A stretch of DNA of 64,000 nt from SAR202 cluster bacterium bin87. GTDB lineage: Bacteria > Chloroflexota > Dehalococcoidia > Lucifugimonadales > UBA3495. Below the pieces are notes generated by a model. That model saw only the letters and a list, made by a program, of their open reading frames with translations, did no database searches and was not told the origin of the DNA. The stretch lies in NCBI GenBank assembly GCA_002238825.1, contig MPNC01000004.1, forward strand, positions 255,241-319,240, written 5' to 3'. This document shows, one piece after another, positions 1 to 8,365 of the stretch; within the stretch, counting starts at the first letter, position 1; each line of letters opens with the position of its first letter. The position numbers and the translations under genes are program-made.

Positions 1-96
1 GGCGCCGACCCCAACTACCCCTACCTGCCCAACAGCCCGACGGCCACGCCCGAACGCGGCACCGCCAGCGACTACCGCTACGAGCGCACGCGCTGA
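1..96 (+). CDS. C-terminal end of an unidentified protein (partial)
   Basis: An open frame enters the window at base 1 and stops at TGA 94-96. It gives 31 residues rich in Pro, Thr, Tyr and Arg. The codon choice (GCC, CCC, TAC, CGC) matches the neighbouring real genes, and a strong hairpin follows 20 bases after the stop, so this is very likely the true end of a gene. Too little is visible to name it. Confidence 0.6.
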   Translation, partial: GADPNYPYLPNSPTATPERGTASDYRYERTR

Positions 97-115
97 CGCC
101 TAACCGCATCAAACA

Positions 116-153
116 ACACGAGGGGCAACCAGTCCGGTTGCCCCTCGTGTTTT
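116..153 (+). terminator. Rho-independent terminator
   Basis: A perfect 15-bp stem (116-130 with 136-150) has a 5-base loop and is followed by TTT. It ends the transcript of the partial gene at 1-96. It also lies just beyond the stop of the minus-strand nitroreductase at 173, so it may serve both strands. Confidence 0.85.
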
Positions 154-172
154 GCAGTTGCTGGGGACTTAC

Positions 173-799
173 CTAATCCGGCGGCGCGCCCCACCGGTCA
201 TAGCTGCACACCTCGTTCAGCGGCAGCCGCGTCACCGGCCCGAAGTTGCCCCGCGGGTAGCCGAAGGGCATGCAGTACACCACCTGCGCGGTGTCCGGTA
301 TGCCGAACAGTTCGTGGACCCGCTCTTCCACCACCGCATGCAGCGTGGCGATGGTGCCGCCGATGCCGAAGGCCCGCGCCGCCAGCAGCATGTTCTGCGC
401 CGCCGGTATCACCGAGCCGGCCGCCTGCGCCCCCTTGGAGGTGGCGCACACCAGCACCATCACCGGCGCGTTGCCGATCTCGTTGGCCAGCCGCATCGCC
501 GAGCGCATCGAGTTGCGCCCCGGCGGTATGTCCTGCGGCCCCATGATGCCAGCGTCAGCCCGCTTGGCCCACCATGCCTCGTGGTACAGGTCACCCAGCT
601 TGCGCCGCGTTTCCTCCTCCTGAACCACGATGAAGTGCCACTGCTGGTTGTTGCCCCCGTTGGGCGCGCGGATGGCGGCTTCCATGATGTCCTGCATCAC
701 GTCGGCCGGTATGGGGTCCGTCCTGAACCGGCGGATGGCCCGCTGGGAGAACATCGCTTCGCCCAGGGGAATGACATTCAAACGATCGGCGGTGGTCAC
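173..799 (-). CDS. Nitroreductase family protein
   Basis: FMN-dependent oxidoreductase of the nitroreductase fold, 208 residues, the usual length for the family. The N-terminal FSQRAIRRFR segment (about 17-26) and PNGGNNQQW (about 47-55) are the FMN/NAD(P)H-binding signatures. A Gly-rich C-terminal FGYPRGNFGP follows. The GTG at 799 was chosen as start because a perfect GGAGGT lies 6 bases upstream; an earlier in-frame codon at 841 has no such site. The substrate cannot be told from sequence. It is transcribed away from the SelA-like gene at 936. Confidence 0.85.
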   Translation of the reverse strand: MTTADRLNVIPLGEAMFSQRAIRRFRTDPIPADVMQDIMEAAIRAPNGGNNQQWHFIVVQEEETRRKLGDLYHEAWWAKRADAGIMGPQDIPPGRNSMRSAMRLANEIGNAPVMVLVCATSKGAQAAGSVIPAAQNMLLAARAFGIGGTIATLHAVVEERVHELFGIPDTAQVVYCMPFGYPRGNFGPVTRLPLNEVCSYDRWGAPPD

Positions 800-861
800 G
801 TTGCTACCTCCAGGTTTTGTACAGTGCGCCGATGTTACCACAAGGGTGCCCTGCGGATTGC

Positions 862-867
862 TATAAT
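862..867 (+). promoter_or_regulatory. -10 box TATAAT upstream of the SelA-like gene
   Basis: A perfect TATAAT within GCTATAATCC lies 68 bases before the ATG at 936. No good -35 is visible at 16-18 bp spacing. Confidence 0.55.
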
Positions 868-935
868 CCTTGCGCTTGGCTACCGCAAGCGCAGCTCACC
901 ATCCCAATCAGCCTGCCACCCATCAGGAGTGCGCC

Positions 936-2081
936 ATGAACCAGCAGAATATCTCGAACGCGGAACAGGCATACCGCAACCTGGGCGTCACTCCCATCAT
1001 CAACGCCAGCGGATCGGTCACCCGCCTGGGCGGCTCGCGCACCCGCCCCGAGGTCCTCGAGCAGATGGCCGGCACCGCCCGCGTCATGGTCAACATCGAC
1101 GAGCTGAACCGCAAGGCCGGCGAGGAGATCGCCCGCCTGGTCGGGTCTGAGGCGGCCATGGTCAGCAGCGGCGCCGCCGGCGGACTGCTGCTCCAGGCTG
1201 CGGCGTGCATCGCTGGCAACGACCCCGTCAAGATGCAGCGTCTACCTGAGACCGAAGGCATGAAGAACGAGATCATCATGCAGACGACGCACCGCTTCCC
1301 CTACGACCACGCCTACCGCGCCGCCGGCGCCAAGATCGTCGAGATCGGCAACTACCTGTTCAACCATCCGTGGGAACTGGAGGGCGCAATCAACGAGCGC
1401 ACTGCCGCCGTGGCCTACCTGTGCGCCCCCTTCACCAGCAAGCGGGTGATGCCGCTGGCCCAGGTCTGCGAGATCGCCCACGCCCACGACGTGCCCGTCA
1501 TCGTTGACGCCGCGTCCATGCTACCGCCTCGGGCCAACCTCCAGCGCTACCTGCGGGACGGCGCCGACATGGTGATCTTCAGCGGCGGCAAGGGAGTGCG
1601 CGGCCCCCAGGGCACCGGCATCCTCTGCGGCCGCGCCGACCTCATCGACGCCGCCCTGGCCAACGCCAGCCCGGCCCAGTTCATCGGCCGCTCGGCCAAG
1701 GTCGCCAAGGAGGAGATCGTCGGCCTGGTCACCGCCCTGTCCATGTTTGTCGACGAGGACGAGGAGGCCGAAATGGCGTGGTACCGCAGCATGGCCCAGC
1801 GCGTGGTGGACAGCCTCATCGAGGTGCCCGGCCTCAACATCTCCCTGGAGCACGACGGCGTCGACTACCTGCTGCCCAACGCCGTGCTGCGCCTGGGCGG
1901 GGACTGGTCCGGTCCGTCGGCGCAGCAGGTCGCCGCCGCCCTGCAGCAGGGCGACCCGCCCATCTACCTGCAGCAGTTGAGGGCGCCCGACGAGTTGATG
2001 GTCGACCCACTAAACGTAACCGAGGACGAAATCGACATCATCATCCGGCGCCTGCGGGAGGCCCTGACGGGGAACAGGTGA
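936..2081 (+). CDS. SelA-like PLP-dependent enzyme (aminotransferase class V fold)
   Basis: Fold-type I PLP enzyme of the SelA/D-glucosaminate-6-phosphate ammonia-lyase-like group, 381 residues. The lysine expected to bind PLP is K219 in FSGGKGVRGPQGTG, and the aspartate that contacts the pyridine nitrogen is D191 in VIVDAAS. The start at 936 follows AGGAG at 8-9 bases. Family members include seryl-tRNA(Sec) selenium transferase and lyases or racemases acting on sugar acids or amino acids. The protein lacks the long N-terminal region of true bacterial SelA, so a catabolic lyase is more likely, although a selenoprotein gene exists elsewhere in the window (43461). It stands alone, with no pathway neighbour. 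Confidence 0.8.
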   Translation: MNQQNISNAEQAYRNLGVTPIINASGSVTRLGGSRTRPEVLEQMAGTARVMVNIDELNRKAGEEIARLVGSEAAMVSSGAAGGLLLQAAACIAGNDPVKMQRLPETEGMKNEIIMQTTHRFPYDHAYRAAGAKIVEIGNYLFNHPWELEGAINERTAAVAYLCAPFTSKRVMPLAQVCEIAHAHDVPVIVDAASMLPPRANLQRYLRDGADMVIFSGGKGVRGPQGTGILCGRADLIDAALANASPAQFIGRSAKVAKEEIVGLVTALSMFVDEDEEAEMAWYRSMAQRVVDSLIEVPGLNISLEHDGVDYLLPNAVLRLGGDWSGPSAQQVAAALQQGDPPIYLQQLRAPDELMVDPLNVTEDEIDIIIRRLREALTGNR

Positions 2082-2105
2082 TCCCTGCAGGATCGCTCCG
2101 GCTGG

Positions 2106-2864
2106 TTATTCGCGCTCTTGGCGGAGTTGGCGCACTAACTCCCGATACTCTTCCAACTCCCGCTCCGCCTCTAGCCGCGCCTGCCGCTCCGCCTCCATCG
2201 CGGTCTCCATAGCCAGGCGCACCCCGCGTCGGTCCAGCAGGATCTCGCCGGTATCCGGATCCTGCAGCTCGATCTCGCCGTCGTTCCAGCGCATGTTGAG
2301 CCGCAATAGGGGGCTGTAGCTCCATATCACGCCGTCAACGGTGGTATGCACCGGGAACTCCCGATACTCTCCCTGCTCCAGGTACTCGCCGACCAGCGCG
2401 CCTCCGTACATCTCGCCGCCGCTGGCATCAAACCGCCAGTACTCGGCGACACCCATTCGCGCGTATAACTCGCGCTTGTCGCCGGTGTCGTTGGACGCGG
2501 TTGTTTCCGACGCCACCTCCAGCACGAAGTCGGGCGGCTTGCCCACCTCCCAGATCAGGTAGCCGTTGCGTCGGCGGATGGCGCGGGCATCCACGTCGAA
2601 GGCCACGTACACGTCCGGTTGCAGCCGACGGTTTCGGTCACCGGGGTCATAGTAGACGATGGTGTTGGTATCGGCGAAGGTGTCCAGGCGGTCGGTGAGC
2701 AGGTCGGCCAGGATCTGCATCACGTAGAGGATGTGGGGGTTCTGCTGCATGGCGTCCGGCATCGGTTCCGGATCGGGCAGCGACGGGGCGTCCGGCCCGA
2801 AAAACGGGTCAAGGTTGGGGATTTTGACGCCGTCGGACGGCGCGTAGGGCGTCTTGATGGTCAT
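2106..2864 (-). CDS. Uma2 family endonuclease with C-terminal coiled coil
   Basis: Restriction-endonuclease-like (PD-(D/E)XK) protein of the Uma2/DUF820 family, 252 residues from the ATG at 2864. Visible family signatures are LQPDVYVAF (the PD), FVLEVASETT (the E-x-A/S) and KRELYARMGVAEYWRFD. About 45 C-terminal residues form a Glu/Arg-rich heptad coiled coil, which is often seen in this family. The ATG has no Shine-Dalgarno; an in-frame start at 2948 would put the start inside a dispersed repeat, so the shorter protein is preferred. One of four Uma2 genes in the window; their role in cells is not established. Confidence 0.85.
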   Translation of the reverse strand: MTIKTPYAPSDGVKIPNLDPFFGPDAPSLPDPEPMPDAMQQNPHILYVMQILADLLTDRLDTFADTNTIVYYDPGDRNRRLQPDVYVAFDVDARAIRRRNGYLIWEVGKPPDFVLEVASETTASNDTGDKRELYARMGVAEYWRFDASGGEMYGGALVGEYLEQGEYREFPVHTTVDGVIWSYSPLLRLNMRWNDGEIELQDPDTGEILLDRRGVRLAMETAMEAERQARLEAERELEEYRELVRQLRQERE

Positions 2865-2894
2865 GGCAATTAACCAATAGCACAATGAACGGGG

Positions 2895-3080
2895 ATCGAC
2901 CAGTCCGAGAGCGACCTCACGCGTACCCAGTTGCACTCGAACTGTCATTGCGAGCGAAGCGTGGCAATCTCGTGATGGCAGCCGGGGTCTCTTTCAGCAA
3001 CGAGATCGCCACGTCGCTACGCTCCTCTCGATGACAAACTGGGTACGGGTGAGCGAGAGCGACATGGCGATCCCCAGTCC
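2895..3080. repeat. Dispersed palindromic repeat family A, copy 1
   Basis: The core runs from TCATTGCGAGCGAAGCG to CGCTCCTCTCGATGACA as an imperfect inverted repeat about 100 bp long. The flanking arms ACGCGTACCCAGTT and AACTGGGTACGGGT are themselves complementary. The same module occurs at about 11922, 28585, 50940, 58363, 59634 and 59803. It is non-coding, lies between genes, and looks like a miniature palindromic element. Confidence 0.85.
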
Positions 3081-3117
3081 GAAAACTGCCAACGAGTTGA
3101 GCTCGCGCGGCCGAACC

Positions 3118-4203
3118 TCAGGCCACGGCGGCCTCCTGGAAGTGCGGCATGACCTCCGTGGCGAACAGCTCAATGGAGCGCATCACCTTGTCGTGCGGCA
3201 AGCCGGCGAACCCGAAGTTGCCGAAGACGTGGTTGATCCCCGCGGCCTGCACTTCCTTCAACCGTTCGGCGACCACCTCCGGCGTTCCCCGAAGCGGCGG
3301 CAGGCCGGCGTGGCCAACGTCGTCCCGTCGTTCCCGATCCGCCTGGCGGTTGGCCCAGTGCTCGTAGCCCTTGGCGATGTTCCCGTTCTTGTCCATGGGC
3401 ATGCCGATGGGCGCGCCGTTGCTGCCGATGGAGCGCAGCACGCGCGAGGAGAAGTCCTCCAGCCCTACGGGATCCCGCTCCGCCTCTTCCATGGTCGGCG
3501 CCACGTAGATCGACTTGGACATCGGAGGGTCCAGGTGAGCGTGGGGATGGCCGTACTCGTCCATCTTCTCCCGCCACAGCTGGATCACCTGCGGAGCCTG
3601 TCCCAATATGTCCGTCGGCCCGCCGGTGATGACCTGGATATTCCGGCTGGCGGCGAAGTCGATGCTGGCCGGGCTGGTGCTCACCGCCTGGAACAGCGGC
3701 GGATAGGGCTTCTGCACCGGCTTGGGCAGCACCCACACGTCATCGACGTTGGTGTACTTGCCGTGGAAGGTCAGCGTCTCCTCGGTCCACGCCTTGATCA
3801 TCACGTCGACGGCTTCCTGGAACCGCTCGCGGCTGGTGTCGATGTCGACGCCCACACCGTCAAATTCCTGCTGCTGGTAGCCGGCCCCGATGCCGAAGTT
3901 GATGCGGCCTCCGCTGATCACGTCCAGCATGGCCACTTCCTCGGCCACCAGCACGGGATTGTGGAGCGGCAGCACGATCACCGCCGTGCCGATGCGGATC
4001 TGCTTGGTGCTCCCGGCCACGGCGCCCAGGAACGACCAGATGCCCGACAGCAGCCCATGGCGCGAGAAGCGGTGTTCGCCCAGCCAGGCCTCATCCAGCC
4101 CCGCCTCGTCGGCGAACCGGATCTGCTCCAGGGCGTCGTTCAACGCCTGCGGCGGCGTGAAGTCCTGGTGATAGGGAACAATGGTGAAGATTCCAAACTG
4201 CAT
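3118..4203 (-). CDS. LLM class flavin-dependent oxidoreductase
   Basis: Bacterial luciferase-like monooxygenase fold (TIM barrel binding F420 or FMN), 361 residues. It begins MQFGIFTIVPYHQDF, has the typical EAWLGEHRFSRHG segment near residue 45-57, and has the INFGIGAGYQQQEF motif. ATG 4203 is preceded by GGAGG at good spacing; longer versions up to 4314 lack this. Such enzymes oxygenate or reduce small organic substrates, and Chloroflexota often carry many paralogues. Two more are at 21891 and 24106. The substrate is unknown. Confidence 0.88.
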   Translation of the reverse strand: MQFGIFTIVPYHQDFTPPQALNDALEQIRFADEAGLDEAWLGEHRFSRHGLLSGIWSFLGAVAGSTKQIRIGTAVIVLPLHNPVLVAEEVAMLDVISGGRINFGIGAGYQQQEFDGVGVDIDTSRERFQEAVDVMIKAWTEETLTFHGKYTNVDDVWVLPKPVQKPYPPLFQAVSTSPASIDFAASRNIQVITGGPTDILGQAPQVIQLWREKMDEYGHPHAHLDPPMSKSIYVAPTMEEAERDPVGLEDFSSRVLRSIGSNGAPIGMPMDKNGNIAKGYEHWANRQADRERRDDVGHAGLPPLRGTPEVVAERLKEVQAAGINHVFGNFGFAGLPHDKVMRSIELFATEVMPHFQEAAVA

Positions 4204-4244
4204 AACGCGCCTCCTTGCACATTTTGAACTGGCGTTGTTTCTGT

Positions 4245-4724
4245 TTAGCCTCGCGTCCTTTGCAATAGCAGATAGACGGCCAACCTTCTGCGTTGTGCAG
4301 CGGGTGCGTTGCAAAAAGCTGCAATTGACGTTTCTGCACGCTGAATTAGGTCCGATACATCGGACCGCACATAGATTACCCTTGGGTTGTAATCAGCATC
4401 AAGCCGGTGTTGCTGCAAATTCCCGAATGCGCTGGCAAAGCTCTGGAACATGGAACCACTGCCCGGCCGGTACGAAGCGAGCCTGTCCCTGGCTTGCCTA
4501 TGGTCCAGCGCTCGGTAGGTCTGAAGCCAGGTTTGAGCATCGCTCCCTCTCGACGAAGCTCCAATGAGCGCGTCAGCGTTGCTCTGGCAAAGGGCATGGA
4601 ACATCGCGTAGTAAGCGGTGCTCAAGGCGCGTTTCAGCATGACTTGTCGCGGTCTGCCGGGCGGAGCATCGCCGGTCGTGCCACACAGGATCTTCGCTGC
4701 GTCGATCAGATGCTCCCAGTTCAT
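4245..4724 (-). CDS. HEPN-domain-like protein
   Basis: 159 residues, mostly helical. The segment LSTAYYAMFHAL (about residues 33-44) is the hallmark of HEPN-type proteins that pair with small partner genes. The classical R-x4-6-H ribonuclease motif is not clearly present. Its ATG overlaps the stop of the upstream 111-residue gene by four bases (ATGA), so the two are translationally coupled. The arrangement looks like a toxin-antitoxin pair or an RNA-binding two-component unit. The function is inferred from context only. Confidence 0.6.
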   Translation of the reverse strand: MNWEHLIDAAKILCGTTGDAPPGRPRQVMLKRALSTAYYAMFHALCQSNADALIGASSRGSDAQTWLQTYRALDHRQARDRLASYRPGSGSMFQSFASAFGNLQQHRLDADYNPRVIYVRSDVSDLIQRAETSIAAFCNAPAAQRRRLAVYLLLQRTRG

Positions 4725-5056
4725 AGATCATATCTCTGCCACGGCAGCATCCGATTGAGTTCCAGCCACTGTGCGTACTCGGCTTTGTCGATGTACGACT
4801 CCTTCGGAATGTTATGGAAGTCCAGTTTCAGCAGGATCATCCCCAACTTGGCCGATATCGTGTTGAGCTTGTGCGGGTCAAGCAACTGGCCGGAGTTATC
4901 GTAAACCACGACGATCTCCAGGTTGTCTTCCCCGTAGAAATCGAGCGTCGCTTCGACCGTTATGGGGTCGAACGCTACTTCACCCTTGAAAGCTTCCTCC
5001 AGGAGAACCTTCAGGTTTTCCTCGGCTGCCTCGACGGTGGATTCCGGTATGGCCAT
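4721..5056 (-). CDS. Small acidic partner of the HEPN protein
   Basis: 111 residues, acidic, with an alpha/beta pattern: a strand pair around DPITVEATLDFYGEDNLEIVV, an LDPHKL turn, a helix, then a PKESYIDKAE tail. This layout resembles a small conserved protein commonly encoded just before HEPN-like genes. The gene ends in an ATGA overlap with the HEPN gene. The catalytic G-S-x-A-R of nucleotidyltransferase antitoxins (MNT) is absent, so it is not a standard MNT/HEPN partner. Role unproven; antitoxin is a reasonable guess. Confidence 0.55.
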   Translation of the reverse strand: MAIPESTVEAAEENLKVLLEEAFKGEVAFDPITVEATLDFYGEDNLEIVVVYDNSGQLLDPHKLNTISAKLGMILLKLDFHNIPKESYIDKAEYAQWLELNRMLPWQRYDL

Positions 5057-5149
5057 ATGGTGTCACCTCACATCTCACCGACGACCATCATCGGCGGGCT
5101 TGTAGAACACTGATGTCCTAGTGAGGGCTTGCGCCCGCCACCGGGAGAC

Positions 5150-6817
5150 CTACACGCCCGTCCGCCGCGCGATCATCGCGTCGGCCAGCGGGCTGGCCCC
5201 CGATTTCACCGTTATGTTCACCAGCGACGGCCGACCCGAGTTGATGGCCCGCTCCACCGCCGGCGCAACCTCATCCGGCTGCTCCACCAGCTCCGCGTAG
5301 CCGCCGATGCCCTCCACCACCTGGTCGTAGCGCACGCCCGGGCGGAGCGCGGTTCCCACGTCCCGCCCGAAGTAGGCCAGCTGGAAGGTGCGGTCGATGC
5401 CCCAGTTCCCGTCGTTGCCCATGATGCCGGTGATGTTCAGGTTGTGCCGGATGCAGGTGTCGTACTCCATCGAGTAGAACCCGAAGGAGCCATCGCCCAT
5501 GAAGGCCAGCACCTTGCTGTCCGGATAGGCCAGCTTGGCGGCCATGGCGTAGGGGATCGCCCCGCCCAGGTGGCTCAGCGGCCCCAGGCGCATGAAGTGC
5601 CCGGGCGACCGCGCCGGCAGGTAGCAGCGGCCCCACTGCACGTAGTCGCCGCCGTCCAGGATGATGAACGTGTCCTCGTCCACCAGGTGCTCGATGCGCG
5701 TGTACACGTCCAGCGGATGCATCGGCGCCTCATTCGTGGCGTTGCTGCGCAGGCTGTCCAGCCACGCTTCCTGCTCCTGCTTCAGCTCGCTGATCCACGG
5801 CCCCAGGCTCCCGTTGTGCTTGGCCGCCCCCGTCAACTGGTCGACGATGGCTCCCAAGTCCCCCAGCAGGCCCACGGCGACGCCGCGGTTGCGCCCGATC
5901 TCCGCCTCGGACGGATCGGCCTGGATCAGCTTGGCATCGGCATCGAAGATGCCGCCATAGCGATAGCGATGGTCCAACCGCTTGCCCAGCAGCAGGACAA
6001 CGTCGGCCTCGCGGAACTTGCGGGCGGTGCGGTTCAGCGCGCCGTCGGCATAGCCGAAGCACAGCGGATGCAGGTCGTCGATGAGACCTCGCGCCTGCTC
6101 CACGGTGAAGATGGGCGCGCCCGTGGCCTCGGCCAGCGCCTCCAGCTGCGCCGGCTCAACGGAGTAGCGCGCCGGATTGCCCACGATGATGACGGGACGC
6201 TGCGCGTTGGCCATCAGGTTCGCCGCCTGCTCAATCAGCTTGGGGTCGCCCTGGGAACGCCCCATGTTGCGGTACTCCTGGGGCAGGAACGGCGGCAGGT
6301 CCTCCTCGCTGATGGGCGCCTCCTGCAGGTCTATGGGCAGGGTCAGGTGCACCGGCCCGGGCCGGCCGCTCATCGCCGTGCGGAACGCCGTGGCGACGAA
6401 CTCCGGGATGCGGTTCTTGTCGTGGATCATCCACGCTCCCTTTGAAACGGGAGCGGCCATGGCCACCTGGTCGATCTCCTGGAAGGTGGCCTGGCCCTTC
6501 TCGGGCAACTCGGCGCAGCCGGCCACGAAGATCACCGGGCTCTCGGACGTGTAGATGGCGGGCAGGCCGGAGATGGCGTTGGCAAACCCGGGGCCGCCCG
6601 TGAACAGGGCCACCGCCGGCTGGCCGGTGATGCGCGCGTAGCCGTCGGCCATATGCATCGCCGCGCCCTCGTGCCGCGTGTCGATGAACTCGATGCCCTC
6701 ATCCGCGGCTGCGTCCACCAGGGGCAAAATCGTGTCCCCGACAATCGTAAAGACCTTCTGCACCCCTTCCTGCTTCAGGCAGCGAATGAACAGATGCCCA
6801 CCATTCAACTCCGGCAT
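5150..6817 (-). CDS. Thiamine-diphosphate-dependent enzyme, acetolactate-synthase-like
   Basis: ThDP enzyme with the full three-domain plan, 555 residues. The PYR domain carries the catalytic glutamate E50 in TRHEGAAMHMADGYAR. A central Rossmann-like domain follows. The PP domain has the ThDP/Mg motif GDGSFGF (about 441-447) ending in NDGNWG. This places it with acetolactate synthase, glyoxylate carboligase, oxalyl-CoA decarboxylase and 2-hydroxyacyl-CoA lyase. Sequence alone does not separate these, and no small regulatory subunit (IlvH) is adjacent. AGGAG lies upstream of ATG 6817. Confidence 0.85.
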   Translation of the reverse strand: MPELNGGHLFIRCLKQEGVQKVFTIVGDTILPLVDAAADEGIEFIDTRHEGAAMHMADGYARITGQPAVALFTGGPGFANAISGLPAIYTSESPVIFVAGCAELPEKGQATFQEIDQVAMAAPVSKGAWMIHDKNRIPEFVATAFRTAMSGRPGPVHLTLPIDLQEAPISEEDLPPFLPQEYRNMGRSQGDPKLIEQAANLMANAQRPVIIVGNPARYSVEPAQLEALAEATGAPIFTVEQARGLIDDLHPLCFGYADGALNRTARKFREADVVLLLGKRLDHRYRYGGIFDADAKLIQADPSEAEIGRNRGVAVGLLGDLGAIVDQLTGAAKHNGSLGPWISELKQEQEAWLDSLRSNATNEAPMHPLDVYTRIEHLVDEDTFIILDGGDYVQWGRCYLPARSPGHFMRLGPLSHLGGAIPYAMAAKLAYPDSKVLAFMGDGSFGFYSMEYDTCIRHNLNITGIMGNDGNWGIDRTFQLAYFGRDVGTALRPGVRYDQVVEGIGGYAELVEQPDEVAPAVERAINSGRPSLVNITVKSGASPLADAMIARRTGV

Positions 6818-6865
6818 AAAACGAAACTCCTAAGCGTGTCATGACCCGTTCCAAACGGGCCCGGT

Positions 6866-6880
6866 CATCTTACCATAGCG
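6866..6880 (-). promoter_or_regulatory. Shared promoter-like 15-mer upstream of the ThDP gene
   Basis: On the minus strand this reads CGCTATGGTAAGATG, 49 bases upstream of the ATG at 6817. The identical 15-mer lies 47 bases upstream of the molybdenum hydroxylase (16555-16569). TATGGT may act as the -10 box. Confidence 0.45.
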
Positions 6881-6907
6881 CCCATCCGACCCCTGTCGAC
6901 GCCATGC

Positions 6908-6913
6908 TACAAT
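6908..6913 (+). promoter_or_regulatory. -10 box TACAAT for the Uma2 gene at 6946
   Basis: TACAAT within GCTACAATCG lies 32 bases before the ATG. This is the same GCTA(T/C)AAT form seen before other genes in the window. Confidence 0.45.
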
Positions 6914-6945
6914 CGCCTTACCTACCGCCCTCGGCGAGGTCCACC

Positions 6946-7695
6946 ATGACCACCAAACCTACGCCAAAATCTCGTCCTCACAGCGATGGCTACGGGCTCA
7001 CCGTGCTGCCCGACCCGCCCAAGCCGCCCGATGCCATGAAACAACGCCCCCACATCGCGCGCATGGACCAGGTACTGCGCGCGCATTTCGCTCACCGTCC
7101 CAACGTCCTGGTGTCGGGAGAAGGCTACTTGTGCGACGTCGCCGGAAACGCACGTAGTTCGCCGAACCCTGATCTGCTCGTATCCTTCGGACTCGACATT
7201 CCTCCCGATGTGATCGAAGACGTGGCCAACGGCTACACCATCTCCGAAGTCGGCAAGCCGCCGGAGTTCGTGCTGGAGGTGGCGTCCGAGACCACGGCCC
7301 GCCGCGATGAGACCGTCAAGCGGGACATTTACGCCGGCTTCGGCATCTCGGAATACTGGCGGTTCGACCGCACCGGCGGCCGCTATTACGTTGCCGCGCT
7401 GGCCGGCGACATGCTGGTCAACAGCGCGTACCAGCCGATCCCACTGGAGACCGGCGACGACGGCATCATTCGGGGATACAGTCCCGCCCTGGACCTGGAG
7501 CTCCACTGGCAAGACCGCCGCCTCCGCTTCTGGAACCCGGCAACACAGATCTACCTGCCCGATTTGATCGAAGCGCTCGGTGCGCTGGCCACCAGCCGAA
7601 GCGAATTAGCCGCCGAACGAGCCGCGCGCCAAGCCGCCGAGGAAGAGATAAGACGACTCCGCGCCGAACTGGAACGGCAGAGTGACCGGGGCTGA
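6946..7695 (+). CDS. Uma2 family endonuclease with C-terminal coiled coil
   Basis: 249 residues. The same signatures appear as in the gene at 2106: NPDLLVSFG, FVLEVASETTARRDET, KRDIYAGFGISEYWRFD. A short Arg/Glu-rich helical tail (about 215-249) follows. The start at 6946 follows GAGGT by 5 bases; earlier in-frame ATGs (6841, 6904) lie before or at the likely promoter. It is clearly paralogous to the gene at 2106. Function in the cell is unknown beyond the PD-(D/E)XK fold. Confidence 0.85.
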   Translation: MTTKPTPKSRPHSDGYGLTVLPDPPKPPDAMKQRPHIARMDQVLRAHFAHRPNVLVSGEGYLCDVAGNARSSPNPDLLVSFGLDIPPDVIEDVANGYTISEVGKPPEFVLEVASETTARRDETVKRDIYAGFGISEYWRFDRTGGRYYVAALAGDMLVNSAYQPIPLETGDDGIIRGYSPALDLELHWQDRRLRFWNPATQIYLPDLIEALGALATSRSELAAERAARQAAEEEIRRLRAELERQSDRG

Positions 7696-7713
7696 ACTGC
7701 GCTGGCGCCTCGG

Positions 7714-8094
7714 TCACTCTGCCGCGATGACCACCTCACCGCCATCCCGGGCGACCACGCAAACCCGGCTGCCTTCCAGCAACTCCATGCCCAACAGGGG
7801 CTGGTCTATGGACTGGAAGACCTCAATTTCATGCAGCCGGCCGTGCCACGATACCGACGTTTCGTAGTAGTCAAATCTTTCCATATTACCGCTGGCGGTG
7901 ACAGCGTCCCGGTAACCTCCGCCGGCCAATCCAAGCCGCCGGATATCGGCTTCCGGGAGAGTAAGCCAGCCAGTGAACCCGGTGTCCGCGATAACTTCGC
8001 ACCGTTGCAGTTCGCCATGAGCGTCAATTACAGACACGCTAATCCAGGCTTCCAGCCCGCCGTCAGAGCTCCGCTTAACCGTGCCCTCAATCAT
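7714..8094 (-). CDS. Clan AA (retropepsin-like) aspartic protease
   Basis: 126 residues, the normal length for a single-lobe retropepsin fold that acts as a dimer. The catalytic motif is ADTGFTG with D37, followed by hydrophobic strands. Near the C-terminus comes the second signature IDQPLLGMELLEG, a form of the family's LLGMDLL flap-side motif. The start overlaps the stop of the upstream 92-residue gene by 8 bp, so the two are coupled. The substrate is unknown; such small proteases commonly pair with a short partner protein. Confidence 0.8.
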   Translation of the reverse strand: MIEGTVKRSSDGGLEAWISVSVIDAHGELQRCEVIADTGFTGWLTLPEADIRRLGLAGGGYRDAVTASGNMERFDYYETSVSWHGRLHEIEVFQSIDQPLLGMELLEGSRVCVVARDGGEVVIAAE

Positions 8095-8365
8095 AAGGGT
8101 CAGTAGTATAGGGTTTGGTCACGACGCTGGGGTGAATCCGGTAAGTCACCGGCACGTCCACCCATTCCTCCCAGGTAAACGCGTCCGGGCGCCGCTTTCG
8201 CAGCCGCCTTGCCGCGGTTATGTGCCGGTCGGAAATCTCGTAGTCGCCGCTCTTCACGTCGATGACCACGACCTTGCCCTTGTGCTCCGGCCCCAGGGTA
8301 GGGTGTATCTTCTCGCGGTAGATGGCGCGGCCAATGGCCGGCGCGTTGTCCCCGTTGAACTCCAT
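8087..8365 (-). CDS. Short partner of the aspartic protease, function unknown
   Basis: 92 residues from the ATG at 8365, which has GGAG about 9 bases upstream. Longer in-frame starts at 8386 and 8410 cannot be excluded. It contains KVVVIDVKSGDYEIS followed by a basic helix (RRLRKRRPDAF) and ends with a YRIHPS segment. It overlaps the protease gene by 8 bp. The basic helix and tight coupling suggest it could be a substrate, a targeting factor or an antitoxin-like partner. No known function recognised. Confidence 0.55.
   Translation of the reverse strand: MEFNGDNAPAIGRAIYREKIHPTLGPEHKGKVVVIDVKSGDYEISDRHITAARRLRKRRPDAFTWEEWVDVPVTYRIHPSVVTKPYTTDPYD

Noticed and set aside
936-2081. True seryl-tRNA(Sec) selenium transferase (SelA)
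   Set aside because: Length and N-terminus fit the shorter SelA-like lyases better, and no selB or tRNA-Sec is nearby. It is left as SelA-like.
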